This document shows positions 1 through 10,005 of a stretch of DNA of 64,000 nucleotides, piece after piece. The position numbers and the translations under genes are program-made. The stretch lies in assembly GCA_023512835.1 (NCBI GenBank), contig CM042091.1, positions 18,121,506 through 18,185,505 on the forward strand, written 5' to 3'. The notes beneath the pieces were generated by a model. The model was not told the origin of the DNA. It saw nothing but the letters and a program-made list of their open reading frames with translations, and made no database searches. Within the stretch, counting starts at the first letter, position 1. The number at the start of each line of letters is the position of its first letter. The stretch is from Taxillus chinensis (Eukaryota > Streptophyta > Magnoliopsida > Santalales > Loranthaceae).

Positions 1-404
1 TCTATTTAAACATTAAAGAACAGTTGTCTTGGCTATAAAACAAGGAGCAAAGCAAGCAGGAGCTGAATCATGGAATAAACTATTGAAGAACTAACAAAGT
101 AGATTGGGGTTTCTCTTTAAAAAAATAGCACAGAAAAACAAGAGAAAAGAAGCCAGGTGAGCAAAAGAGCAAAGAGCAAAACAGAAAACAGCAAAGGAGG
201 ACTAGTTTGATGTTGGGACCCAAATGACAAACAAACATTTATAAACCATAAAATAGGGTTAGTCACCCATGAACATGAACGTGCATAACCCAGGGATTAG
301 CAAACAAACAAATATAAATAGGCGAATTTTCTTTTTCTTTTTGTAAATTTTCTTCCTCTTGATTCAAATGGGGTGGGGGTGGGGGGAACATCCCATATAG
401 TTTT
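1..404. other. Intergenic, no gene seen
   Basis: AT- and A-rich sequence without a coding region I can support. The reading frame that crosses its right part is produced by the GGCCC-rich transposon fragment that follows. Confidence 0.5.
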
Positions 405-589
405 GTATAACGCAATGGCCCGCAGGCTAGCCCATATCCATGTGGGCCAAGGCCATTTAAATTGCAGCTTGCGGGCTCGAAACCGTATGGGCCCATTTCA
501 AAACGGGCTTCAAATACCAAGCCCGGCCCGTCCCATTTGACGGACCAGCTCAAGTGGCTTGCAGGCCTCTGTCCCATTTAACACCCCTA
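405..589. mobile_element. hAT-like short element, right-end fragment
   Basis: GGCCC/GGGCC-rich sequence ending in TTAACACCCCTA at 578-589, the same right terminus as the complete element at 5162-5733. No matching TAGGGGTGTT left terminus is visible, so I call a left-truncated or diverged copy. The frames crossing it (263-577, 510-704) are not genes. Confidence 0.5.
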
Positions 590-1064
590 GGTCTAAGGCA
601 TTGATTATAAAATTTAATTTTCTATTGCTTGGGATTTGACTATAGCATTTAATAGCCTTTATGAATAAGTCGTTAAAATTGAGCATTTTTGGGTCAGCGG
701 TCAAAGGTCTTATTCGTCATACAAAATTATGCAGCAAGTGGAGGTGACATGAAAAAATCAAATTTGATAAAATGTGTTCAATCTAAACAAAATAGGATCC
801 AATACACATTGTTGATTTTTTCTAATTTTTCTACAAATTTATAATTGATTTTTATATTACTAAATTTAATTATAGTTTGTAATATAGGCTTCTGTTATTT
901 TATTTATAATTGAATTATTGAGGTGCAAGAATAATTAAAAAAAAAACTTCTATCATTCAATTTAAAAAAATGTTTTCCAAAATCTAGGAACTTGTTTTTT
1001 AGGCGAAAATAAAATTAGAAGGAATAAAATTAAGTTGGAAATAGAATGAGAATGATTTATTGGA
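590..1064. other. Intergenic, AT-rich, nothing seen
   Basis: Low-complexity AT-rich DNA with A and T runs; no coding frame, tRNA or terminal repeat recognised. Confidence 0.5.
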
Positions 1065-1203
1065 CTAGTTTGGTAATGTAATTTTAAAAGAAATTACTTT
1101 TAGTTATAATAAAAAATTATAAATTTATTTTATAAGTATTTTTTTTAAGGTTAGCAAGTATTGCTTATTGCTTCTGTTGCACTAACTCATTATCAAACCA
1201 TGA
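1065..1203. mobile_element. Possible MITE
   Basis: A short AT-rich segment is bounded by an imperfect inverted repeat: AGTTTGGTAATG on the left and CATTATCAAACC on the right. Size and AT content fit a miniature inverted-repeat element. I could not fix a target duplication, so superfamily and exact ends are open. Confidence 0.35.
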
Positions 1204-1270
1204 TGGATATACAATACTAAAATAAAATATTATTTTAAAATTACAAATTTACCCGTTATCTAAGCTGCCC

Positions 1271-1906
1271 TTGTGGAAAGTCCCCTCCGACACAACCGTA
1301 GAGGGTGATGATGCTAAATCCTTCATCATAACCTCAATCATCTCCGGCGATGATGCCCCTGCCGCTCCACCGATTCCGGTGACGCTGCAGCCTCAACCTC
1401 ATCTCGACAGCAGCTGTGACATCAACAGCGACCATGACCTCCTCGGATGTCAGCCTTGCAAGCCCAAAATCCCTAATCTTGGCCGCGAAGTTGTGATCTA
1501 GCAAAATTGCTGGCATTGATGTCTCCGTGAAGTATGGCTGGAACGAAGTGGTGGTCGAGATGCTCGATCCCCTTAGCGATGTCGACAATGGAGAACCTGT
1601 TCCTCCACTCCATAAGCTCAGCGCACTTGCGGCGGAGCAGGGCGTCCTGGAGGTTCCCGTTGCGCATGAGATTGTAGACCAGGCACAACCGCCGCCGCCG
1701 CCGCCCCGACTGGCTGAGAATCCCATCGCCGGAGCCACGTTCGCCGCCGACTGGTTGAGCCACTGGGCGAACAGGAGCTCGTTCTGAAACTCGCGCTCCC
1801 CCTTCAGTGAGCCGGCGTCCATGACCTTCCCGGCGACGTTGCCGTCAAGGGAGGGATGGAAGGCCACGCCCTTGTAGACAGATCCAAAGCCGCCGCCGCC
1901 GCCGCC
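1271..1906 (-). pseudogene. Receptor-like/cytoplasmic kinase fragment, frameshifted
   Basis: Read on the minus strand this is the N-lobe and early C-lobe of a plant receptor-like kinase. It opens with a glycine-rich loop (GGGFGSVYKG, about 1868-1906), then a KVMD segment with the likely ATP-binding lysine and GEREFQNELLFA as the αC region. After a shift of frame comes LVYNLMRNGNLQDALL and DIAKGIEHLDH, then HGDI where HRDIK is expected. After another shift come ILLDHNF and KIRDFGLARL, with DFG at about 1460-1470. At least two frame changes are needed, the first within a CCG run. There is no upstream ectodomain or membrane segment and the C-lobe after DFG is lost. The wording resembles the At4g25390/At5g51770 type, which I infer only from memory of the family. 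The GC content is well above its surroundings. Confidence 0.75.
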
Positions 1907-3290
1907 ACCTTAACCCCCAGTCTGCGTCGTGCCGTCGTCACCCCCGCCCAATCCCTGCACAGCGCTATCGTCACCCACCCCCTGCGTTGGATCCACGCAG
2001 CTTTGCTTTCGCGCACGGGTGGACGGATGATGAATGCGGACAGATGAATGGAGGTAGGATTGTCAAATTGATTTCTATGGAATGATTCAATACTATGGGT
2101 AATAAATGTTATCTAGTAATGTTTGTCTTAATGAATCATTACCTTCTCTTTCGTCATGTTTGGTTAATACTATGATAATAAATATTGTCAATTCATGTTT
2201 GGTTCCCAATAAAAAAAACCCAATCAAATTCATGTTTGATATGCTAGCAAGAATAAAATTAATTATTTTCATGAAAATATTATATCTTCAAATAAATTGA
2301 TTCTCTGTATAGCAGGTTTACAAAAATTATCTTATACGGGAAAATCTCTTTTTTTTTTATCCTTTTTTTTCTGACCATCGTTGAACCTCATCCCTTCCCA
2401 TCGAACCTCCACCACAAATCACTGCCTACATCGAATATCTTACCCAGATTCGAGATTTGTGGGATGTCATCAAGAATTGGGTCACAAATCCAAATTTCTT
2501 GCAAGGAACAACGAGGGTTTCAAGCTTGATCTGCGCCTGCTCTACACTGGCAAACGGATGACATGGAAGAAATCCCCCCACTGCTGATTCTGATATTCCA
2601 CAATAGCGATAAAGAGACAAACGTTGTGTGAAGGACAGCCGGCGGGCGGTGTACCATCTTTCGGGCCAGGGAGTGAGTTGAACGCCATGAACAATGGAAC
2701 AGCAGGAGAACGAGACGGAGCTCTTGACGCTGCCGGCTCCACGAACGATGGCCATTAAAAAGGGTTTTGAGCGAAGCAGGAAGAAGAAAGGCAATTTAAG
2801 AGAGAGCTCTAAAATAAATATATGAAATTGTTTTGTAGCTCTGATGGAGACCGTTGGTTTCGTGGATTGTATTCGGTTGGGAAAACAATTGGTTTGTGAA
2901 TGTATATTCCATTTCCTGTGCAAAAAGAAAGCGTTGTGGTGAAGCAATGTAGGATTTTTTAAAAAAATAATTAATTAAAAAATTAAGAATATTTTTATAA
3001 TTATCTACGAGAAAAATAATTAAAAATATTATTTTAATTTTCATATCAATTTTAATTCATTCGCATACCATCGCATACCAAACAAGCTATAAAAGTCACC
3101 ATTGAAGCCATTAAGATTCTTTTCATGTCAAACATATGAATTCCTTGTTGTCAATCGTGACTCTAACTCTACTCTGATGTTGTATGTCCGTAGATATTAC
3201 AACAAAGTTTGATTGAACACAGCAATCGAGCTCTTGTATTTTCCAAGGGTGCAAGGCTGGGATGGGGCAGCTTAAGTAATTGGGAGTGTG
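1907..3290. other. Intergenic, no supported gene
   Basis: AT-rich flanks around a moderately GC-rich patch at 2380-2950. The patch holds an open frame of 173 codons on the minus strand (2426-2947) with no recognisable domain. TTTGGTATGCGA-like motifs near 3060-3085 look like a MITE terminus but no partner end is clear. Confidence 0.4.
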
Positions 3291-3317
3291 GGATATTGGG
3301 AGAATATCCCAATATCC
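3291..3317. repeat. Perfect 11-bp inverted repeat (hairpin)
   Basis: GGATATTGGGA at 3291-3301 and its exact reverse complement at 3307-3317 enclose a 5-base loop. It lies about 320 bases beyond the TOM5 stop codon in that gene's direction, so it could be in or just after its 3' UTR. No function is assigned. Confidence 0.7.
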
Positions 3318-3637
3318 AGGGCACTCAGCGCAAGCCCTGCACAGGCATCAGGCATCACAGATGAATGATTGAAGCTTAGCGCCACTGATGCCCCACATTG
3401 GACAACGAAGATCACTAAAACTGTTTTCGATTAGCCAAATAAAACACGTTCAAAAAATCAAAACAGGTCAAAAATATAATTATAAAAACATAAATAACTG
3501 AATGTAAGAAAATCATGCTACATTATCCCAACCCCAAAAACAACAGGGAATAATCATTCGAAAAAACAAAACAAAAAAAGATACGGCGAGACTGGGCAAC
3601 TGTAAAATTACTAAAAAGTGAAGGCCTTCATCTTCTT

Positions 3638-4461
3638 TTAAGCAGCAATGTGCTCGCCATAATTCCGCATCAGAAAAACAGAGCCTGCAAACAGCCCTGC
3701 AGCACGCAGCAGTTTCTGCAACAATGAGGAAAAGGCTTAACAAGTCTGTTCATCTCCTGTCCCAACTAATATATCAGCGCAAGATCATTTAATGAAAAGC
3801 TCCCCTACAGAATTCAACTTGAAGGCAATACAACATAAAGGGCGTCGCTAGCTGTGTGAATGCAAGCCAGCAGATACAACCCTCTGAACGCATAGGTTTG
3901 ATTACCATTTTGTTGGATTATAGGAGACAACAGGGCTACTCGATTGTGTTCACTATATCAGTTTTGCCACAAAGAGTTGGGGGTCATTATAAGGGCCGAA
4001 AATGGGGTCTTTCTCCAATAACCTCGTAGATGGCACGGTTAGAATCTAAAAATGCCAACAGTTCTTCTAAAGAAGATACTTTTAAAAGCCTTGATGGACC
4101 AATTCAGCAACAAGATGGAACAGAAATAAATATTCATTCATTCTGATGTCTTTCAAGGCAATTGAGTCATTAAAAACAAAAACCATAAACAATGCCAAAC
4201 AAATCCACTGAACTTAATCAAGGCGGCTCTTAATTTTTCCGACAAGGTTCTTAGTTATTACAGTAAGTTCTAGACAGCGAAACAAACGTAAGAAAGAAAC
4301 AAAAAATAGTGAAAAATCGATTATGAACAAAATCAACGACAAAAATAAACAAGAAAACAGAAGGAATTGATTACCATATTATGAGCCCACTTTTCGTCGT
4401 CGTGAACCTGGGAGCGCCAGAAGGCTTTGAGTTTGTTTAGTGAGATTACAGAGTCTGCCAT
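3638..4461 (-). CDS. TOM5: Mitochondrial import receptor subunit TOM5 homolog (two exons)
   Basis: TOM5 is a tiny tail-anchored subunit of the TOM complex in the outer mitochondrial membrane, where it helps the passage and assembly of imported proteins. Exon 1 is 4375-4461 (29 codons, from ATG at 4461). Exon 2 is 3638-3715 (25 codons plus TAA). The intron 3716-4374 has a GTAATC donor directly after codon 29 and a TTGCAG acceptor. The 54-residue product has the length and pattern of plant TOM5: an N-terminal KLKAFW..QVHDDEKWA segment, then a hydrophobic stretch LLRAAGLFAGSVFLMRNYG that forms the membrane anchor. The start is the only Met giving this family-length N-terminus; a longer upstream frame lacks family similarity. 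The upstream side (4495-4643) carries telobox and site II motifs. It is easily missed because each exon is under 90 bases. Confidence 0.9.
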
Positions 4462-4494
4462 CGCTGTGCGAACGAGGGAAAAAATTTGCGGTGC

Positions 4495-4643
4495 TAGGGT
4501 TTTCGGTTCGGGGGAGGAAGGACGATTTGGGCTATTAGGGTTTTCAATTACGGGTACCGAGAACAATTTATAGAATCTTTCTTCTGGTACGGGATATATG
4601 GATCGGTTAGCGATTTGACGGGTTAGCCCGATGTTTATGGGCC
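4495..4643 (-). promoter_or_regulatory. TOM5 promoter/5' UTR: teloboxes, site II, TATA
   Basis: In the gene's sense direction there are two AAACCCTA-type teloboxes (around 4495-4503 and 4535-4543). On the plus strand there are TGGGCT (4528-4533) and TGGGCC (4638-4643) site II cores. A TATAAA lies at 4567-4572, about 110 bases before the ATG. Site II plus telobox is the known arrangement for plant ribosomal and nuclear-encoded mitochondrial genes. Confidence 0.6.
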
Positions 4644-4649
4644 GAGCTA

Positions 4650-5153
4650 CGGGTTTGACGTCCGTGGGCTAGCTTATTACATAGAGTTTTGGTATATTGT
4701 GCGGTTAAATTGTACATAAACATTTTTACGTTATTAGATTAATATTAATTTTTTTAAAAAAATATTTATACTAATCCAATAGCAAGAAAGGTGTTCTTAT
4801 ATAATTTACTTGCATAATGTACTTATGTATAGACTTTTTCATAAGGAAATCAATGCGTCAGTCTGGTGCTCGGTTGCATAAACCCACCCATTCAAGTAGA
4901 GGTGACAAATGTCCTTGTTTGAACCTAACAGGATCAAAGGGTCACAGACAAAAATTGTTCCATCTTAGGATCGATTCTAAAAAGACAGATCCAATTTTAA
5001 ATTGGATTGTTTTCTTATATTTAAATTAAAATTTATTTAAAAAACTAATAATATTTTAAAAAAACAAAATGCCTTATTTAATTAATAAGTTTTAACTTTA
5101 AAAGTAGTTAAAAAAAATACATTACCCGAGTATAGTGGACTTGGCCATACCAA
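4650..5153. other. Intergenic, AT-rich
   Basis: No gene seen. TAGAGGTGACAAATG near 4900 resembles the terminus of a hAT-type short element, but no matching end is found. Confidence 0.45.
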
Positions 5154-5161
5154 GCAAGAAG

Positions 5162-5733
5162 TAGGGGTGTTAAACGGGCCAGCGGCCCGTGGGCCATGCG
5201 GGCTGGCCCGTAAAATGGGTCGGGCCGGGCCTGTAAATTTTGGCCCGTTTATACAGCGGGTCAAAACGGGCTTTGGCCCGCGGGCTGCGGGCCAAAGCGG
5301 ACCTAGCCCGTGGGTTCATAGGCTAGCCCGTGGGTTCATAGGCTAGCCCGCGGGCTAGTATTTTTATTTTTATTTTTATTTTATTTTTATTTTATTTTTA
5401 TTTTGACTTTTTTGAGTTTATTTTATTAAAAATTTACATATATTATTAATATTTTATAAGTTTTATCATATTTATAGTTATTTATAGGTTGTGTTTTATT
5501 TATGAAAGCTAAAATTATTTTTTTTTTTTAGAAAAAATAAGATATTTTAAGAAAAAAAAATTATTTAAAAAAATTAAATATTAAACGGGCTGGCCCGCAA
5601 GCCAGCCCGCCCCGCACGCGAGCTGGGCCGGGCCGAGCCAGATATTTCTGGCCCGTTTAAAAACAGGCCTAAACGGGCTGAGCCCGCACGGGCCGGGCCC
5701 GACCAGGCCCGGCCCGCCCGTTTAACACCCCTA
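5162..5733. mobile_element. Non-autonomous hAT-type element, complete
   Basis: A 572-base element begins TAGGGGTGTTAAACGGGC and ends with its exact reverse complement. It is flanked by a perfect 8-bp target duplication GCAAGAAG (5154-5161 and 5734-5741), the hallmark of hAT insertion. The two ends are rich in GGGCC/GGCCC words that make long imperfect fold-back arms; the centre is a TTTTATTTTTATT run and AT-rich filler. It has no coding capacity, so movement would depend on a transposase elsewhere. Confidence 0.88.
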
Positions 5734-6260
5734 GCAAGAAGGCAATGATACGTGTAACAAGTCCTCTTCCTCACCTACATTGTATATGCTAAAATGATGT
5801 CCGTATAGAGCAGATCAACTAGTAAAATAAGTGTTACAACTAAGTGAGATATTCATTTCGAGTTTTTTGGGAGACGCTAGAATCATGAATGTTATGTATG
5901 GCCATAATACGGTGACACTCTAAACTTGAGTTGTATTTGTTAAAATGATGGACCCTAAAATTTTACATGACCACCTGCTTATATTTCTCAATTTTTTGGT
6001 CCTATGCAAATAATTACTTCTCAATCATTGAACTAGATGAACGGCTAAAAACCAAGACGCCTCACATCTATGTCCCTAATAAATTTTATGTTGGCATAAA
6101 TATGTCACCCAACCACAAAATCTTTAACATGACAATAGTACCCTGGTTTTTCCCTTTTGCCCCCATTTCTTAAATATGAGGTTGATAAAGTAATCAAAAT
6201 GTTGCAACTTTGGCATTAAAGCCTCAATGCTTGCACCATGTTCATATATAATGGCTACCA

Positions 6261-8060
6261 TGTCACGCCTCCAACTCTAGAAGACCCAGAATCGGGAATG
6301 AGATAACCCTAAGCCCGCACCTGAGGGCAAAGGGTTGGTGACTAGCATTAAAAGGGTCCCCCACAATGGGTTATGCCCTACATGCACCTGTATAATCATA
6401 CAACACGAATATTTTTGTATATTCCCAATGATATGCAACTAAAGAAAAATATCCATCATACAGCACATAAATATCATGTCAATCAACTCATACCGAAAAC
6501 TAAGGGAAAAGTACCTAACAATACAACTTCCATGGACCTATATCCGATAAGAAAGAAAATAATAATGCAAAATAATAAGTTAATTGGAGGATAAACAGGG
6601 ATAGTCCCCTACTCAACGGGGGAGTCTGCTCAATTGTAAATACGATGGCTACCCCTTGTCGGAACCTAAAAAGACATAACAATAATGTAGCGTGAGCATA
6701 AATGCCTAGTAAGTGACTTACGACTCCACACCATCCTACCAAGACTAATATCTATGACTACATGTTCAGCATATGCATGTGTTAGTGTAGTATCCTACAA
6801 AACACAAATGAAATCATAATAGTTCACAACAATCATATAATACATCAATCACTGCTACGTCAAATTAAGCCAACACACAGTAAGGCTCTCATAGCCTGCC
6901 AACCATATGTGGGAACACAGTGTCAAGCCTGCCATATATAGGACCTCATGTAGTCAGCTAGCCATATAGGGAACCTCAGCCTCTAGCTAACCCTATATGA
7001 GACCTTAATTAATCCGCCAATCAAACCAATAAAACACCAACATCTAGGCCCCTGAACATCATGAGGTTCTAACCCAATAATTATATTCATACCAATTAAC
7101 ATTTCATACCAAGTAAACAATAATATTTCATACTAAGAAAAAGACATAAGTTTTTATTTTATACACGAAACATGGGTTTTTGATAAAATACTACCCAATT
7201 GCTCGAGCCTTTGCTTGACGCTCGACACTTGACACTTAACATTACTCAAGGCTGGCTCAATACTCCTAGGCTTCGAGTGACTCAAAACCAGCTGCTCGAA
7301 GCACCTTGCTCGAGACTATAGTTTTGATCTTGCTCAACGCTCTACCTAGCTCGACACTTCTGCTCGAAACACTGCTTGACCCTCATGCTTGAGGCCTTAC
7401 CCAAGGCTAGCTCAACACTAGAGCCTCGAGTAGGCATCGAGATGCTTTCCCAAAGCAGCCCTTCGATTGCGTTTATCTTGGTTTCACCGTAGCCCATTTA
7501 TACTAGTTCAATTCCATTTTCAAGCATGCATATAACCATAAAACATCCTTTTAAGTACTTAGAAGAGTCAACAACAAGATTCAACACTCAAACAACATAT
7601 GATTTCATCAATTCCCAATTAACCAAAATTCTACCACCTAGGGTTCATATTTGTTACTACGTCTTCTACCCTAAAGATAAAGGAAGATAGGAACATAAGG
7701 AAGATGCAAATATTAGAATCACTTACCTGGAATGAATTCACGGATTGAATGAACCCAAAAGTCAAGATCTAAGCTCTAAGCTCTTCTCTACGCTCTCTCT
7801 TTTTCATCAAATCATAAATGACAACACATTGGGAGCCTCCCTCCCTCTCTCTCTCTCTCTCTCTCCCCTATTTATATTTTAATTAATTAATTAATTAATT
7901 AATAAGTAACCAAATTACATAATTAACCTCATGGGGCTTGAACTCCAAATTGGATCTAATTACCGTCAAAACGCTCGTATCACCAAGCACATTACTATCA
8001 AATAATTTCATCTATGAATACGAACTATCTCTTATACCAACCCAAATATGAGTCTCTACA
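6261..8060 (-). mobile_element. Solo LTR, Ty3/gypsy, same superfamily as 29421-31280
   Basis: Begins TGTCACGCC like the LTRs of the gypsy element at 29421 and ends in TACA. It is flanked by TACCA (6256-6260) and TACCT (8061-8065), a 5-bp duplication with one mismatch. There is no internal domain. It contains a CT microsatellite (about 7848-7865), a TTAA run and a stretch rich in CTCGA words (7200-7470). The orientation, inferred from the TGTCACG end, is minus. Confidence 0.8.
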
Positions 8061-8243
8061 TACCTCATTGGTTTTATGCCCAATAAGTGTAGTATAAAAG
8101 TCTTTTATCTAAATGAGATGAATTTCATAAACTCCATTTTGCTTAGCGGAATGCTTAATTCTTTCATGTGGCCATATTCAACAAAAGTTTTTACAATGTA
8201 GGGTAAAGGATATTATAAACAATGTATCTATAGTAGTACAAAA

Positions 8244-9947
8244 TGTAGGTCCTAACGTGAGTCTAGAGGGGGGGGGGGGGGTGAATAGTCATTTTTCATG
8301 GAAGCTGAAGGTTACAGAAGGATCCTTAGAGAGTATGACTATGGTTCAATAATAAATGAGAAGTGAATAAATGAGTGTAGTAGTGATAATGAGCTAACAA
8401 ACAGATCTAGGATGATTTAATGATTTTGACATTAAAGACTAGATCATATATGAATATTCTAATAAAAGTTAATCTAGATTAACTAAATAGTTTTAGGAAT
8501 ATTCGTCGATGATGGTGTTGATTGGGAATGATTAATGTAAAGATTAACAAGATGGTTGTACTTGATCTTTCAACAAGATTATTGAATGATTCTTCAAAGT
8601 ATGATCTTATTTTTGTTCTTCACATGCGCACATCACTTGGAAAGTGTTAGCTCACTTGTTCTCTCAAGTGTTGGAACTCTCAATTTATTCTCCAAAAAGT
8701 TATTCTATTTTTCATGTGAGAATTAATTATATGTATTCTTTGGAGTTCCAAGTTCTCTCATTTTTTGAGCTATATTAATTTTATGTTTAAGTGCATGTGC
8801 ACGTGCTGACAAACTAACTTTCCATTATTAAATTTCAAAAGTACAGAGGATGAGTTGATCTGCTCGAATCACGCAAATTTGCTACCCATACTATATGTTG
8901 CATGGCCATACTGGATCTTTTAATCTTCACTGTTCATCTGCTGATAGTGGTTGGCAGTCATTAATGCGACAATAAATGTGCTTGATTGTTGAGAATGGTG
9001 CGATCAAGCTACACAAACCCTAGCTAATAATTTCACTAAGTGTTTATTCTGAGTGTTATGAATTTAACTCAAAGATTAATTTCCTCTAAGGTAGGTGACT
9101 CGAAGATTTGATGGCTCAAAAATTTGGGTCGAGCCCTATAGTTTGGTGTAGGGATGCTTTTGGCTTCGACAATGTTTGATCTTGCAAGTCTTCGACTCTT
9201 CTGTTCTTTGAGTCTGGATCGTAGTATATATTTGTTTAGGTTAAGTCAGACAATGCACTCTTCAATATTTAAGTCTTCGACTTTTGGACTCTTCGAATCT
9301 TCGAGTCTTCGTAAAAGGCTTATTTAACCTTTATTAGGTCTCTCGCACTACGAGTCTTCGACTATGTTCCTTGGAGTCTTCGAGCCTTCAAGTCGCTCAG
9401 TTCGCTTAGTGTGGCTAAGACTGTCATTCTATGACCCTTTAGTTCTTCTAGTCTATAAACATAAGGTGAGTCCTCGAGTCTTCGACTCTTCGCATATTTT
9501 TCTTAGCCAATTACGGTATGTTGCGAGCTGAGTCTTTGACTTTTGAGTCTATGAGTCTTGACTTTATTTTATATATTGACAGTTTCTTCTGATAAACTAT
9601 TTTTGACTCTTTGACTCTTCGAATCTTTAACTCTTCGAGTCTTTGAGACTTAGTTTAATTTTTTGTTTTGTCAATTCTCATTATTCCATTATCTACGACC
9701 CTTCAACTCTTCGGCCTTCGACATTCGAGCCTTCGAGTCTCAGATTTGTTATATATTGCCAATGTCTATAATAAAGTATCTTCGACCTTTTAACTCTTTG
9801 AGTCTTCGAGTCTCACTTTTATCTTATATTTTATTAGTTTCCATTATTTCATTATTTTTAACTCTTCGACTCTACGACCTTCGGGTCTTTGAGTCTCTAG
9901 ACTTAGAGAAATTCGTGACAGCTTCAACAAATCATATTTTCCCAACA
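8244..9947 (-). mobile_element. Solo LTR, Copia-like, with perfect 5-bp TSD
   Basis: A 1704-base LTR starts TGTAGGTCCT and ends TTTCCCAACA. The target duplication CAAAA is perfect (8239-8243 and 9948-9952). A long G run followed by GTGAATAG lies just inside the left end. The right half is an array of CTTCGACTCTTCGAGTC-type words. The same family recurs at 61548-63403. No internal domain is attached, so LTR-LTR recombination is the simplest origin. Confidence 0.87.
9260..9905. repeat. CTTCGA/GACTC short-word array
   Basis: Irregular repetition of GACTCTTCGAGTCTTCGA-like words in the distal half of the solo LTR. Each word is partly palindromic (TCGA core). It is a degenerate simple array without spacer/repeat regularity, so it is not CRISPR-like. 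Confidence 0.75.
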
Positions 9948-10005
9948 CAAAAAATTCCGTAATAAAAAAACACAAACCATGTAAAATATACCACATAAAT
10001 AAATC

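Larger units (their letters stand above)
5990..10005 (-). pseudogene. Duplicated gene-like block, copy A, split by two solo LTRs
   Basis: Three pieces (about 5990-6260, 8061-8238 and 9948-10005) align in order with the uninterrupted sequence at 24906-25325. Two solo LTRs (6261-8060 and 8244-9947) separate them. Removing each LTR and one copy of its target duplication restores collinearity with copy B. On the minus strand the first piece encodes IYEHGASIEALMPK followed by HFDYF, closely matching copy B, but the frame is degraded further on. About 60 bases near 8170-8230 are absent from copy B. I do not recognise the protein family. Copy A is certainly not functional as one exon. Confidence 0.75.

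Noticed and set aside
1799..1812. CCCTTCAGT resembling a miR319 target core
   Set aside because: It lies in the kinase pseudogene, is too short a match, and is not in a TCP gene.
2426..2947. 173-codon minus-strand frame
   Set aside because: No domain, no family resemblance and no splice or start context that supports it.
9260..9905. CRISPR-like or regular satellite array
   Set aside because: Words are irregular, without constant spacers, and lie inside an LTR of a plant genome.
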